Below are positions 52,537-61,247 of a stretch of DNA of 64,000 nucleotides, in pieces (within the stretch, counting starts at the first letter, position 1; the number at the start of each line of letters is the position of its first letter). A model generated the notes under the pieces. It had not been told where the DNA came from and made no database searches. It saw only the letters and a list, made by a program, of their open reading frames with translations. The position numbers and the translations under genes were made by a program. Source of the DNA: Nonomuraea jiangxiensis (GTDB lineage Bacteria > Actinomycetota > Actinomycetes > Streptosporangiales > Streptosporangiaceae); assembly GCF_900099965.1 (NCBI RefSeq), contig NZ_FNDJ01000016.1:1-64000 (forward strand). Reading direction: 5' to 3'.

Positions 52537-53637
52537 GTGACCGACCTCGGCGCCAGGGCGCTCAACCGCGCGACGCTCGCCCGGCAACTGCTGCTCGACC
52601 GCGCCGACACCCCGGTCCTCGACGCCGTCGCGCACCTGTGCGGCCTGCAGGCGCAGGAGCCGCAGGAGCCGTTCACCGGGTTGTGGTCGCGGCTGCGAGC
52701 GTTCGACCCGGCGGTGCTGGACGGCCTGCTGACCGGGCGGCGGGTGGTGCGGACCCATCTCATGCGCCGTACCGTCCACCTCCTCGCCGCCGACGACGTC
52801 CTGGCCTGGCGGGCCCGCCACGACGCGATGTTGCGCCAGCGGGTCCTCGGCACCTACCGCCGCGAGCTGGCCGGGCTGGATCTCGACGAGCTCACCGTGG
52901 CCGCCCGCGCTGTGCTGGCCGACGGCGAGCCCCGCTCGATGACCGAGATCGCACGGGCGCTCGCCGACCGCTGGCCGGCGCCGGGCCCGCGGGCGCTGGG
53001 CGAGCTGGTGGTCGCCGCGCTCGTCCCGATGGTGCAGTTACCGCCGCGCGGGATGTGGCGCGCACGGTCCAGGGTGCGCAACGCCCCGCTCTCCCTGTGG
53101 CTGGACCGCGACATCGACCCGCCCGCCCCGCCGGGGACCGATCCGGCCGGCGAGGCGCTGGTGCGCCGCTATCTGGCGGCATTCGGCCCCGCCGCCTCGG
53201 CCGACCTGCGCGCCTGGTGCGGCCTGGCCGGGCTGCCAGCCGCGGTGGCCGCCGTCCGCGGGGAACTGGTCGCCTTCCGCGACGAGCGCGGGCGCGAGCT
53301 GCTCGACCTGCCGGACGCGCCGCGCCCCGACCCCGACACCCCGGCCCCGGTACGCTTCCTGCCGGCCTTCGACAACGCGATCCTCGGCTACCACGACCGC
53401 AGCCGGATCATCGACGACGCCCACCGCGGCCTGTCCGTCGCGGGCGCGCGGGTCGTACTGGTGGACGGCCGGGTCGCCGCGACCTGGACCGTCGAGGCGG
53501 ACCTCGTGGTCGTCACCCCGCTGCGCGACCTCACGCGGGCCGAGCACGCCGAAGTCACCGAGGAGGGCCGGTGCCTGGCGTCGTTCCTGTCCGGTGACGG
53601 CGGCGACGGGGTCCGGGTTCTCGCGCCATCCCGCTGA
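52537..53637 (+). CDS. Winged-helix DNA-binding / AlkZ-like DNA glycosylase family protein (HTH_42)
   Basis: 366 residues of the HTH_42 (PF06224-type) family: NRATLARQLLLDRADTPVLD, HLCGLQAQEPQEPFTGLWSR, THLMRRTVHLLAADDVLAWR, and FLPAFDNAILGYHDRSRII. The QxQ segment (GLQAQE) is typical; AlkZ relatives remove DNA interstrand crosslinks or alkylated bases. The GTG at 52537 starts the family's usual N-terminus. It is divergent from the WYL regulator, a pairing often seen and probably regulatory. Confidence 0.88.
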   Translation: MTDLGARALNRATLARQLLLDRADTPVLDAVAHLCGLQAQEPQEPFTGLWSRLRAFDPAVLDGLLTGRRVVRTHLMRRTVHLLAADDVLAWRARHDAMLRQRVLGTYRRELAGLDLDELTVAARAVLADGEPRSMTEIARALADRWPAPGPRALGELVVAALVPMVQLPPRGMWRARSRVRNAPLSLWLDRDIDPPAPPGTDPAGEALVRRYLAAFGPAASADLRAWCGLAGLPAAVAAVRGELVAFRDERGRELLDLPDAPRPDPDTPAPVRFLPAFDNAILGYHDRSRIIDDAHRGLSVAGARVVLVDGRVAATWTVEADLVVVTPLRDLTRAEHAEVTEEGRCLASFLSGDGGDGVRVLAPSR

Positions 53638-53665
53638 GCGGGTTCCAGTGGGCAGTTGGGGAGGC

Positions 53666-54148
53666 TCATTCCAGGGGCAGCGGGCGGCGTGGCACAGGCG
53701 CGGCATGGACGAGGGACGTGGTCGTCTGGCCGTAGGGGGCGAACAGGTCGAGGATCGGTTCGAGCTCGTCGACCGCCCGCAGGTGCATCGTGAAATAGAA
53801 GCAGTCGTCGCCGGTCATCCGGTAGCACTCGACGATCTGGGGCACCTCCTGGGCGATCTTGGAGATGCGCCGCAGTTCGCGGATCGCCGGCCGGACCCGT
53901 ACCATCACCGCGACCGGGAACCCCAGCGCCCGCGGGTCGACCTCGGCGCGATAGCCGATGATCACTCCTGCCGTCTCCATCCGCTGCACCCGCTCGGCCA
54001 CCGCGGGGGCCGACAGGCCGACCCGGCGGCCCAGCTCGGCGAAGCTCACCCTGGCGTCGACCTGCAGCTCGGCCAGAATACGAAGGTCGAGGGCGTCCAT
54101 TTCCTTGGATTCGTAGGCTCGTTCAGGTCTGATCTTTCGATTCGCCAT
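53666..54148 (-). CDS. Lrp/AsnC-family transcriptional regulator
   Basis: 160 residues from the ATG at 54148, or 144 from an in-frame ATG at 54100 (MDALDLRILAELQVDARVSF), which better fits the family start. The helix-turn-helix is complete (ELGRRVGLSAPAVAERVQRM) and the RAM domain has VAVMVRVRPAIRELRRISKI and CYRMTGDDCFYFTMHLRAVD. It is divergent from the aldo/keto reductase gene by 26 nt and likely controls it. Confidence 0.9.
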   Translation of the reverse strand: MANRKIRPERAYESKEMDALDLRILAELQVDARVSFAELGRRVGLSAPAVAERVQRMETAGVIIGYRAEVDPRALGFPVAVMVRVRPAIRELRRISKIAQEVPQIVECYRMTGDDCFYFTMHLRAVDELEPILDLFAPYGQTTTSLVHAAPVPRRPLPLE

Positions 54149-54174
54149 TCTCCTAAGTTAGGAGTCGGCCGACG

Positions 54175-55164
54175 ATGGGCGTCATGCGATACGTGAAGCT
54201 GGGCTCGACGGGGCTGCGGGTCTCCCGGATCTGCCTCGGCATGATGACGTACGGGGATCCGAGCTCCCGGGAGTGGATGCTGCGGGAGGACGCGGCCGAG
54301 CCGATCGTGCGGCGTGCCGTCGAGATGGGCGTGACGTTCTTCGACACCGCCGACATGTACTCCGAAGGCGCGAGCGAGGAGGTCACCGGGCGGCTGCTCG
54401 CCAAGCTCTTCGAGCGCCGCGACGACTACGTGCTCGCCACGAAGGTCTACTTCCCGATGGGGCCGGGCCCGAACGACCGGGGTCTGTCGCGCAAACACGT
54501 GATGGCCGCCATCGACGCCTCGCTGACCAGGCTCGGGACCGACCATGTCGATCTCTACCAGATCCACCGCTGGGACCCCGAGACCCCGATCGAGGAGACC
54601 ATGGAGGCCCTGCACGACGTGGTACGGGCCGGCAAGGCACGCTACATCGGGGCCTCCAGCATGTACGCCTGGCAGTTCGCCAAGGCGCAGCACGCCGCTC
54701 AGGCCGCCGGCTGGACCAGGTTCGTGTCGATGCAGAACCACTACAACCTCCTCTACCGGGAAGAGGAACGGGAGATGATCCCGCTCTGCCTGGACCAGGG
54801 AGTGGGCGTCATCCCGTGGAGCCCGCTGGCGCGCGGGCTGCTCACCGGCAGCCGCCGGCGCGACGGCCTGCGGAGCACGGTCCGCTCCGGCAGCGACCCG
54901 CTGGCCGACAGCATGTACGACACCGCGGACTTCGACGTCGTCGACGCGGTCCGCGCCGTGGCCGGCGAACGGGGCCTGCCCCCGGCGCAGGTCGCCCTCG
55001 CGTGGCTGCTGGGAAGGCCCGGGGTGAGCGCACCGATCATCGGGGCGAGCAAGGTCGCTCACCTGGACGACGCGATCGCGGCGGTGGAGGTGTCCCTGAG
55101 CGAGGAGGAGGCGGCCCGCCTGGAGGCCCCCTACCGGCCCCACCGGATCATCGGCCACTCCTGA
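54175..55164 (+). CDS. Aldo/keto reductase
   Basis: 329 residues. The catalytic tetrad positions are visible: Asp/Tyr in FFDTADMYSEGASEEV, Lys in LATKVYFPMG, His in YQIHRWDPETPIEE. NADPH contacts are in the C-terminal part (APIIGASKVAHLDDAIAA). It belongs to the YajO/AKR family 'oxidoreductase, aldo/keto reductase' group acting on small carbonyls. AGGAG lies 11 nt before the ATG at 54175; an in-frame ATG at 54184 is possible. Confidence 0.93.
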   Translation: MGVMRYVKLGSTGLRVSRICLGMMTYGDPSSREWMLREDAAEPIVRRAVEMGVTFFDTADMYSEGASEEVTGRLLAKLFERRDDYVLATKVYFPMGPGPNDRGLSRKHVMAAIDASLTRLGTDHVDLYQIHRWDPETPIEETMEALHDVVRAGKARYIGASSMYAWQFAKAQHAAQAAGWTRFVSMQNHYNLLYREEEREMIPLCLDQGVGVIPWSPLARGLLTGSRRRDGLRSTVRSGSDPLADSMYDTADFDVVDAVRAVAGERGLPPAQVALAWLLGRPGVSAPIIGASKVAHLDDAIAAVEVSLSEEEAARLEAPYRPHRIIGHS

Positions 55165-55176
55165 GCGGGAGTCCGT

Positions 55177-56178
55177 TCAAAGGTCCTCGCCGGGATCCCG
55201 CAACCGGGCGCGCAGCAGGCCGATGCCCGTGCTGAGCACCGGCGGGAGCGTCATCAGCACCACCACGGCCTCCCACAGGCTGCTCGTGGCGGCCTGCGCG
55301 ATGATCCAGAGGAGGAAGGGCGCGAGCAGCGACCACGCCCGGGCGTTGGAGCCGACGACCCAGCGCAGGCAGCGCAGCAGCACCCGCGCCACGCGCCCGC
55401 GCAGGTCGGGGAGCGGCCATCGCAGCTCGGCGGCGAGTCTGGGCATGCCGACCAGCAGTTGGGCGGTGAAGCGCCGCCGGGACCGCCTGTCGGGCAGGTC
55501 CTGCAGATCGCTCAGCCACTCCTCCAACCAGCGATGCCGCTGCCGGCGCGGGAGGAGGAAAGCGCCGGCGGCGATCGCCCGGAAGGACGCCCGCACCCCC
55601 GCCTGGTCGTGCGGCCACAGGGTGGCCCTGGCCAGCCGGCGGAGCTCCTGCTCGACCTGCTCCATCCCGAGCCGTCCGGCCACGGGCGCGACGAACTCCA
55701 GCGTCTCCAGGGACTTCCTGCGTTGCTTGTCCGGCGGCAGGAACCGCATCGTCCGCTGGTTGTGCAGCCGATCGACCACCTTGAGCAGCAGGATGCGCTC
55801 ATCGGTCGAAGTCTCCCAGCCGGCCGCGCGGCGGTCGGGATCGTCCAGATCACTCAGACCGGCGACCAGCCCGCTGATGTCGTCCCCGAACTCGCGGGCC
55901 AGCTCCTCCCGCGAACACGCGGTGTCCCGGAGGACGTCGTGCAGCAGGGCGGCGCACAGCAGCTCGGGCTCCCTGCCCAGCTCGGCGAGGATGACGGCCA
56001 CCGCGACCGGGTGGGTGATGTACGGGTCGCCGCTGACCCGCCGCCCGCCGCGGTGCCAGTATGCCGCCACGGTGTAGGCCCGCTCGATCAGGTCGCGCTC
56101 GTGGGCGGTGAGCGTGGCGGGCAGCGCACGAAGGAGTGGGTCGAGGTGCGATCCGGTGACGCCGATGCCCTCGGTCAT
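55177..56178 (-). CDS. HD-domain protein related to the RelA/SpoT hydrolase domain, with C-terminal membrane helices
   Basis: 333 residues. The HD part has YITHPVAVAVILAEL, AALLHDVLRDT (the HD pair) and VVDRLHNQRTMRFL, the pattern of (p)ppGpp hydrolase-type domains of the SpoT and small-hydrolase families. No synthetase or TGS domain is present. The last about 60 residues hold two membrane helices (LLAPFLLWIIAQAATSSLWE, AVVVLMTLPPVLSTGIGLL), which is unusual for a SpoT-like hydrolase. The ATG overlaps the PadR gene stop, so both are cotranslated. Confidence 0.85.
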   Translation of the reverse strand: MTEGIGVTGSHLDPLLRALPATLTAHERDLIERAYTVAAYWHRGGRRVSGDPYITHPVAVAVILAELGREPELLCAALLHDVLRDTACSREELAREFGDDISGLVAGLSDLDDPDRRAAGWETSTDERILLLKVVDRLHNQRTMRFLPPDKQRRKSLETLEFVAPVAGRLGMEQVEQELRRLARATLWPHDQAGVRASFRAIAAGAFLLPRRQRHRWLEEWLSDLQDLPDRRSRRRFTAQLLVGMPRLAAELRWPLPDLRGRVARVLLRCLRWVVGSNARAWSLLAPFLLWIIAQAATSSLWEAVVVLMTLPPVLSTGIGLLRARLRDPGEDL

Positions 56179-56516
56179 GCCGGACCTCCCACGGGTCCCT
56201 CCAGCCAGTAAGGAGCCGGTTGGCGGCGGGAGGTGTACGCGCGGGCGATCGCGTCCCGGCTGCGTTCGGCGCCGTCGGAGGTGATGGTGTAGTACCGGCG
56301 CCGGGGACGGCCCTCCCCCGCCTGCGCGCCGCCTTCCTCCCAGTGGCTCTCGACCCAGCCGATCCGCTCCAGCCGGGCCAGGATCGGATAGACCGTGCCG
56401 CTCGGCAACGTGGTCGCCGCGCACAACTCCAGGCCGTAACGGCGCTGGGCGGGATCGGTGAGGAACGCCCGCAACACCGCCTGGACCTGCATGGTCATCC
56501 GCGGACCGGCCGACAT
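56175..56516 (-). CDS. PadR-family transcriptional regulator
   Basis: 113 residues, the short PadR type. Winged helix: RRYGLELCAATTLPSGTVYP, ILARLERIGWVESHWEEG, RPRRRYYTITSDGAERSRDA. It lies directly before the membrane HD protein and overlaps it by 4 nt (ATGA). Coupling of PadR to its regulated membrane protein is a common layout. Confidence 0.9.
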   Translation of the reverse strand: MSAGPRMTMQVQAVLRAFLTDPAQRRYGLELCAATTLPSGTVYPILARLERIGWVESHWEEGGAQAGEGRPRRRYYTITSDGAERSRDAIARAYTSRRQPAPYWLEGPVGGPA

Positions 56517-56612
56517 GTCTCGAACTCTACATAGGGTGCCGGCCCCCGGAACCTCCCCTTCACGAGACAGTCCTGTGCCCCGGAAGTCCCGCGACGACCT
56601 CGGCGAAGGAAC

Positions 56613-56780
56613 CTACCGGCGACGGCCCGCTTCCCACTTGCCCGCCACCGCTCCCGCGATCACCCCGACGAGCACGATCACGATGATCTCGACGGTGCCC
56701 AGGCCACCTAACGCGGCCATCACGGCGCCTACCAGAACGATGGCCGCAACGGCCGCGACGACGCCCACGATCACCGGCAT
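56613..56780 (-). CDS. Very small hydrophobic membrane protein
   Basis: 55 residues: MPVIVGVVAAVAAIVLVGAV, then a short loop and VEIIVIVLVGVIAGAVAG, ending KWEAGRRR. Two membrane helices with a basic cytosolic tail. GGGAG stands 5 nt before the ATG, supporting translation. The Gly-rich helices recall GlsB/YeaQ-type or DUF4235-like proteins, but I do not assign a family. Confidence 0.6.
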   Translation of the reverse strand: MPVIVGVVAAVAAIVLVGAVMAALGGLGTVEIIVIVLVGVIAGAVAGKWEAGRRR

Positions 56781-57014
56781 GCGAACTCCCGAATCTCCGC
56801 CTGTTTCGGACCAACTCCCCCAATTCTGCCGCCGCCCGTCGGGGATTCGGCACCCCCGGAGAGTGGGGCGCCGGGCTCAGCCGGCTCGCTTGAGGTCGGC
56901 GGCGAGGACGGATTCGAGGCAGGCCAGGCCGCCGCCGCGCGAGACCAGCGTGAACAGGCGCGGGACGAACGAACCAGGAGACCGGCGACGGGCCAGAGCG
57001 GGCGCGGGACGTGT

Positions 57015-57455
57015 TCAGGTGGTGTGGGTGTCGTACTTCTCGCGGTTGGTGAGCACCTCGTCCATGTGCTCCTCCGCCCACTCCTTGATGCCGCGCATGA
57101 GGCCGTGGAGCGAGTGTCCGAGGTCGGTCAGCTCGTAGGTGACCGTGACGGGCACGGTCGGGGTCACCGTGCGGGTGATGAGGCCGTCGCGTTCGAGGGA
57201 GCGCAGCGTCTGGGTGAGCATCTTCTGGCTGACCCCGGCGAGCCGGCGCGACAGCTCGGAGTAGCGCATCGGCCGTGGCCCGACGGCGCAGTCGTCGCCG
57301 GGGTGCGAGCCGGCGCTGCCGAGCGCGGCCAGGACCAGGGACACCCACTTGTCGGAGATCCGGTCCAGCAGCCGGCGGCTGGGACAGCCCGCCAGGAACG
57401 CGTCGTACTCCAGCTTCGCCTGCGCCCGGAGCTGGGCCGCCGTCATCGTCGCCAT
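57015..57455 (-). CDS. HxlR-family transcriptional regulator
   Basis: 146 residues. The winged helix is RLLDRISDKWVSLVLAAL, RPMRYSELSRRLAGVSQKML and TLRSLERDGLITRTVTPTVP, with the usual C-terminal helix (HSLHGLMRGIKEWAEEHMDE). Cys residues (CPSRR near 24, CAVG near 56) could be redox or quinone sensors, as in some HxlR relatives. AGGAAGG precedes the ATG at 57455. It is divergent from a quinone-oxidoreductase-like gene with a palindrome between. Confidence 0.9.
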   Translation of the reverse strand: MATMTAAQLRAQAKLEYDAFLAGCPSRRLLDRISDKWVSLVLAALGSAGSHPGDDCAVGPRPMRYSELSRRLAGVSQKMLTQTLRSLERDGLITRTVTPTVPVTVTYELTDLGHSLHGLMRGIKEWAEEHMDEVLTNREKYDTHTT

Positions 57456-57484
57456 CGGTGATGCCTTCCTACCGCTCGGTGGCA

Positions 57485-57504
57485 TACGCACCTGGAAGTG
57501 CGTA
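57485..57504. promoter_or_regulatory. Candidate HxlR operator
   Basis: TACGCAC and GTGCGTA form perfect 7-bp arms around CTGGAA, 30 nt before the HxlR start and 66 nt before the oxidoreductase. A second GTAC half-site follows. Confidence 0.6.
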
Positions 57505-57569
57505 CTTCCCGTTGGAGAGTAGCCAATCCATTGTGGAGCAGCAGTACAGGTTTCTCCACAGGAGGCATG

Positions 57570-58478
57570 ATGTCCACCACCTTCCGCACCGCGGTCGTCC
57601 GCGTCCCGGGCGGTCCCGACTCCATCGAGATCATCGACGTGCCCGTCGTCGAGCCGGGGCCTGGCCAGGTCCGGGTCGCGATCGCCGGGGCCGCGGTCAA
57701 CCCCGTCGATCTGGCGGTCGCCGCCGGGGTGTTCCACGGGCTCGGGTGGGTCCACCAGCCCCATCACACCGGTCTGGGCTGGGACTTCGCCGGCACCGTC
57801 ACCGCCGTGGGGCCGGACGTGGACCTCCCGGTCGGCAGCCGGGTCGCGGGGCTGGTCGACGGGGTCGATCGCGACTTCGGCGCGTACGCCGAGCAACTGA
57901 TCGTGCCGGCGGACCACACCGCGCCCGTGCCCGCCGGTCTCGACCTGACCACTGCGGCCACCGTCCCGCTGAACAGCCTGACCGCGGCCCAGCTCGTCGA
58001 CCTGCTCGGTGACGGCGCGGGCCGGAACCTGCTGGTGACCGGTGCCGCGGGCGCGGTCGGCGGGTACGTCACCGCGCTCGCCCAGGACCGCGGCTGGCGG
58101 GTCACGGGGCTGGCCCGGGCCGAGGACGAGGAGTTCGTACGCGGTCTCGGCGCCGCCTTCACCGCCCGGGCCACGCCCGGCTGGGACGTGGTGGCCGACG
58201 CCGCCGCGCTCCAGGAGCGGGGCGTCGCCCTCGTCCGCGACGGCGGCCTGTTCGCCGGCGTGCAGCCGGGCGCGGTGCCGGCGGCGGAGCGTGGCATCAC
58301 CGTCCGCGTGGTGGCGGTGCGGCCCGACGCCGCCCGGCTCGCCCGGCTCCTCGACGCCACCGTGAGCGGTCGCCTGCCGGCGCGGGTGCACGCCGTCGTG
58401 CCGCTCGACCAGGTCGCCTCCGTCCACCGCGCGGTCGCGAAGGGCGGCGTACGCGGCAGGTACGTCCTCCAGCCCTGA
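57570..58478 (+). CDS. Zinc-independent MDR-family NADP oxidoreductase (quinone oxidoreductase-like)
   Basis: 302 residues. The MDR N-terminal domain has VRVAIAGAAVNPVDLAVAAG and GLGWDFAGTVTAVGPDVDLP; the Rossmann part has LLVTGAAGAVGGYVTALAQD. The zinc-ligand Cys/His of alcohol dehydrogenases are absent, as in quinone/enone reductases. The ATG at 57570 was chosen over the adjacent ATG at 57567 because GGAGG then lies 4 nt upstream. Regulation by the divergent HxlR protein is likely. Confidence 0.92.
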   Translation: MSTTFRTAVVRVPGGPDSIEIIDVPVVEPGPGQVRVAIAGAAVNPVDLAVAAGVFHGLGWVHQPHHTGLGWDFAGTVTAVGPDVDLPVGSRVAGLVDGVDRDFGAYAEQLIVPADHTAPVPAGLDLTTAATVPLNSLTAAQLVDLLGDGAGRNLLVTGAAGAVGGYVTALAQDRGWRVTGLARAEDEEFVRGLGAAFTARATPGWDVVADAAALQERGVALVRDGGLFAGVQPGAVPAAERGITVRVVAVRPDAARLARLLDATVSGRLPARVHAVVPLDQVASVHRAVAKGGVRGRYVLQP

Positions 58479-58593
58479 CCTCCGCGACCTCGGCAGGCGC
58501 GTCTGGCGGATCCGGCGCGGGACGTTGTACGCTGATCACGATGAACACCTCCTACAGCAGATTGGGGGTCCCGTTCGCCGAAGGTGAGTGCTG

Positions 58594-59952
58594 ATGCGCT
58601 CCTACCTTCCGGACGAGGATTTCCGCCTCCTGTTCTGGCTGCGCGTGCGCGAGTTCGCCGTGCCGCCTTCCGTGATCGAATCCGCGGCCGCCCGCCGTGC
58701 CACCGGCGACTGGGCGGGAGCGTGTGCCGCGGCACACGTGGACGTCGATCTGAGCCTGCGCTCCGCGGCCGACGCGCATGGCCGGCAGTTCGCCGCCCAG
58801 GTCCGCGACGATCTCCGCCGGCTGGCTCCTGACCTGCTGCGCTGGCACATGCCGAGAACCGCACCGGACGGCCTGCTGCGCTCCGGCCTGACCGTGTCCC
58901 TGGCCCGGTACGACCCGGCGGAGCACGGCTGCGCCCGCACGGTGCACCTCGTGGCCCGCACCCCACCCACCTGGGCGGCTGCCGGACAGCGAATCAGCCT
59001 GGCCCTGTGGGACGGGTCGCGGTCCGCGGCGGGCCCGCATCCGCATCCCCGCCCGCACCGGCGCTTCCGCCTCGACCTGCACCGCCACCTGTGGGACACC
59101 GGCAGGGCCGGTGAGCTGCGGGTACGGTCCGGCGCTGACCGGCCGCCCACCGGCGACGGCCTCGCTCCGGAGCTGCGCGCCCTGCTGGAGCACGGCTGCG
59201 CCGTGGACCGGTGGGCGGCCGAGGCGGCGATGCTCCTCCGGGCGGAGGGGCGGGCCGGTGGGGCGATCGCCGTACGACTCGGAGGGCGGCGCCGGCTGGT
59301 GCTCGACCTGACGGCGGATGGTGCCGCCCACGAGCCCCCGTCCCTCCACGTCAGTGCCGCGAGGGATGGCGGGAGCGGGCTGCCGATCCTGCCCGACGCG
59401 GCGACCTGGGTGCTGCCCGACCTGGCGTTGCTGCGGGCCGGGCTGATCGAGGCCGACCGGCTGCACCCGCTCGTCGCGCGGGCGCTCGTACCCGGCCGGC
59501 CCGCCACCGGCGCGGGCCGAAGTCCCACCGGCGGGCCGGGGCCGCACCTGGTCGAGTGCCGGGGCGCGCGGCACCGGATCGGTCTCGTGGACGGGGTGCT
59601 CGTACCACTTGACCACGATCCGGACGAGCTCCGCCGCGAGCGCCTGCTGGCCGCGCTGACCGGCACCCCGGTGCCCTGCCTGCGGGTGATCGACGAGGCG
59701 CATCGGGATCCGTCGAATCTCGTCGACGTACGCGCGCGGCTGGACCACGGCGACACCGCCGGCGCCCTGGCCGCCGTCGAGGGGCTGCTCGGACCCGGCG
59801 CGTCGCTGCCCGGTGGCCCCCTGCGGGACGAGCTGGAGACGGCCGCGCGGCGACGCGCCGCCCACGGGCTGTACCGCGCCGGCCTGGCCGGTCTCGGCCC
59901 GGATCCCCAGCCCGGCCGCCGCGCCCGCACTCGTCATTCGACGCCCCGCTGA
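58594..59952 (+). CDS. Large unknown protein of a MoxR-VWA ternary system
   Basis: 452 residues, Arg/Ala/Leu-rich, no signal peptide or membrane segment. Local patterns such as YLPDEDFRLLFWLRVREFAV, RFRLDLHRHLWDTGRAGELR and HLVECRGARHRIGLVDGVLV show beta-rich modules but no known catalytic motif. In actinomycetes a gene of this size commonly stands before a MoxR ATPase and a VWA/metallopeptidase-like protein (a predicted ternary system). GAAGGTGAG lies 5 nt before the ATG at 58594. Its role is unknown; it could be a substrate adaptor or effector of the ATPase. Confidence 0.72.
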   Translation: MRSYLPDEDFRLLFWLRVREFAVPPSVIESAAARRATGDWAGACAAAHVDVDLSLRSAADAHGRQFAAQVRDDLRRLAPDLLRWHMPRTAPDGLLRSGLTVSLARYDPAEHGCARTVHLVARTPPTWAAAGQRISLALWDGSRSAAGPHPHPRPHRRFRLDLHRHLWDTGRAGELRVRSGADRPPTGDGLAPELRALLEHGCAVDRWAAEAAMLLRAEGRAGGAIAVRLGGRRRLVLDLTADGAAHEPPSLHVSAARDGGSGLPILPDAATWVLPDLALLRAGLIEADRLHPLVARALVPGRPATGAGRSPTGGPGPHLVECRGARHRIGLVDGVLVPLDHDPDELRRERLLAALTGTPVPCLRVIDEAHRDPSNLVDVRARLDHGDTAGALAAVEGLLGPGASLPGGPLRDELETAARRRAAHGLYRAGLAGLGPDPQPGRRARTRHSTPR

Positions 59953-60032
59953 CCTGCGGGCCTGCCTGCGCGGCCCTCACCGCGTTCCGGCCTGCCCGCT
60001 TCCTACCAGACCCCGAAGGTGATCTCATACCC

Positions 60033-61247
60033 ATGACTTCTTCTCAGATGGATGTCGCCGCCGACCTGCTCGCCCTGCTCCACGACACGGCCACGGAGCG
60101 CCGCGTCGACCCGCAACTGGAGGCGCTGACCCTGGCCGTGGCGGCCGACCTGCCCGTGCTGCTGTGGGGAGAGCCGGGGATCGGCAAGACCGCGGCGCTG
60201 ACGCAGCTCGCCGCGGCCCTCGGCCTGCCGCTGACCACCGTGATCGCCAGCGTGCACGAGCCTTCCGACTTCTCCGGCCTGCCGGTGATCGGGGACGATC
60301 CCGCCGTACAGGGTGTGCCGATGGCCCCGCCGGACTGGGCCGTGCGCCTGGCCCGGACCGGCCGGGGACTGCTCTTCCTGGACGAGCTGTCCACGGCGCC
60401 GCCGGCCGTCCAGGCCGCGCTGCTCCGCCTCGTGCTGGAGCGGCGGGTCGGCGCGTTGCGGCTGCCGCCGGGGGTGCGGATCGTGGCGGCGGCCAACCCG
60501 CGTTCCTCGGCGGCCGACGGCTGGGAGCTGAGCCCGCCGCTGGCCAACCGGTTCGTCCACCTGCAGTGGCGGCATGACCACGACGTCGTGGTACGCGGCC
60601 TCGGCGGGACCTGGCCGCTGGCCTCGTTGCCGCGCCTCGACGCGGACCGGCTGCAGGAAGCCGTGGTGTTCGCCCGTCGTGCGGTGTGCGGGCTGCTCGC
60701 CGCCCGTCCCGCCCTCGTACACCGGCTGCCGAACGACGAGGCCCGCCGGGGCGGCCCCTGGCCCTCACCGCGCAGCTGGGAGATGGCATTGCGCCTGGTC
60801 GCCTTCGCCACGGCCGCGAACACGTCGAAGGACGTGCTGTCCATGCTGGTACGGGGCACGGTAGGCGACGGTCCCGGACTCGAACTGCTGGCGAGCATGG
60901 ATCGGATGGACCTGCCGGACCCCGAGGCGCTGCTGGCCGACCCGGCGGCGGCCCGCCTGCCCGAGCGGGGCGACCTGCGCCAGGCCGTGCTCGACGGCGT
61001 GGTGGAGGCGGTCCGGCGGCGGCCGGAGAGGTCCCGGTGGGACGCGGCGTGGGAGCTGATGGCCCGGGCGCTGGAGGGCGGGGCCCCGGACCTGGTGGTC
61101 GTGCCCGCGTCCACGCTCGCCGCGCTGCGCCGCGCGGACTGGGACGTCCCGGCCTCCATCGAGCGGCTCGCCGGGGTGGTATCCCTCAGCGGGCAGGCGG
61201 ACCAGGCCGCCAAGCGGGTACGCGCCGTCGCGGAGGCGGCCCGATGA
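60033..61247 (+). CDS. MoxR-family AAA+ ATPase
   Basis: 404 residues. Walker A is GEPGIGKTAALTQLAAALGL; Walker B is GRGLLFLDELSTAPPAVQAA; the sensor-1 segment is RIVAAANPRSSAADGWELSP, and the sensor-2 region is near PSPRSWEMALRLV. This is the MoxR/AAA_5 subgroup that acts with a VWA-domain partner to remodel or mature another protein. The VWA gene follows with a 4-nt overlap. The 452-residue gene before it has the same direction. Confidence 0.92.
   Translation: MTSSQMDVAADLLALLHDTATERRVDPQLEALTLAVAADLPVLLWGEPGIGKTAALTQLAAALGLPLTTVIASVHEPSDFSGLPVIGDDPAVQGVPMAPPDWAVRLARTGRGLLFLDELSTAPPAVQAALLRLVLERRVGALRLPPGVRIVAAANPRSSAADGWELSPPLANRFVHLQWRHDHDVVVRGLGGTWPLASLPRLDADRLQEAVVFARRAVCGLLAARPALVHRLPNDEARRGGPWPSPRSWEMALRLVAFATAANTSKDVLSMLVRGTVGDGPGLELLASMDRMDLPDPEALLADPAAARLPERGDLRQAVLDGVVEAVRRRPERSRWDAAWELMARALEGGAPDLVVVPASTLAALRRADWDVPASIERLAGVVSLSGQADQAAKRVRAVAEAAR

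Noticed and set aside
56880..57010. Minus-strand tail ending SVLAADLKRAG
   Set aside because: About 30 codons read like a protein C-terminus, but no start or upstream domain supports a gene.
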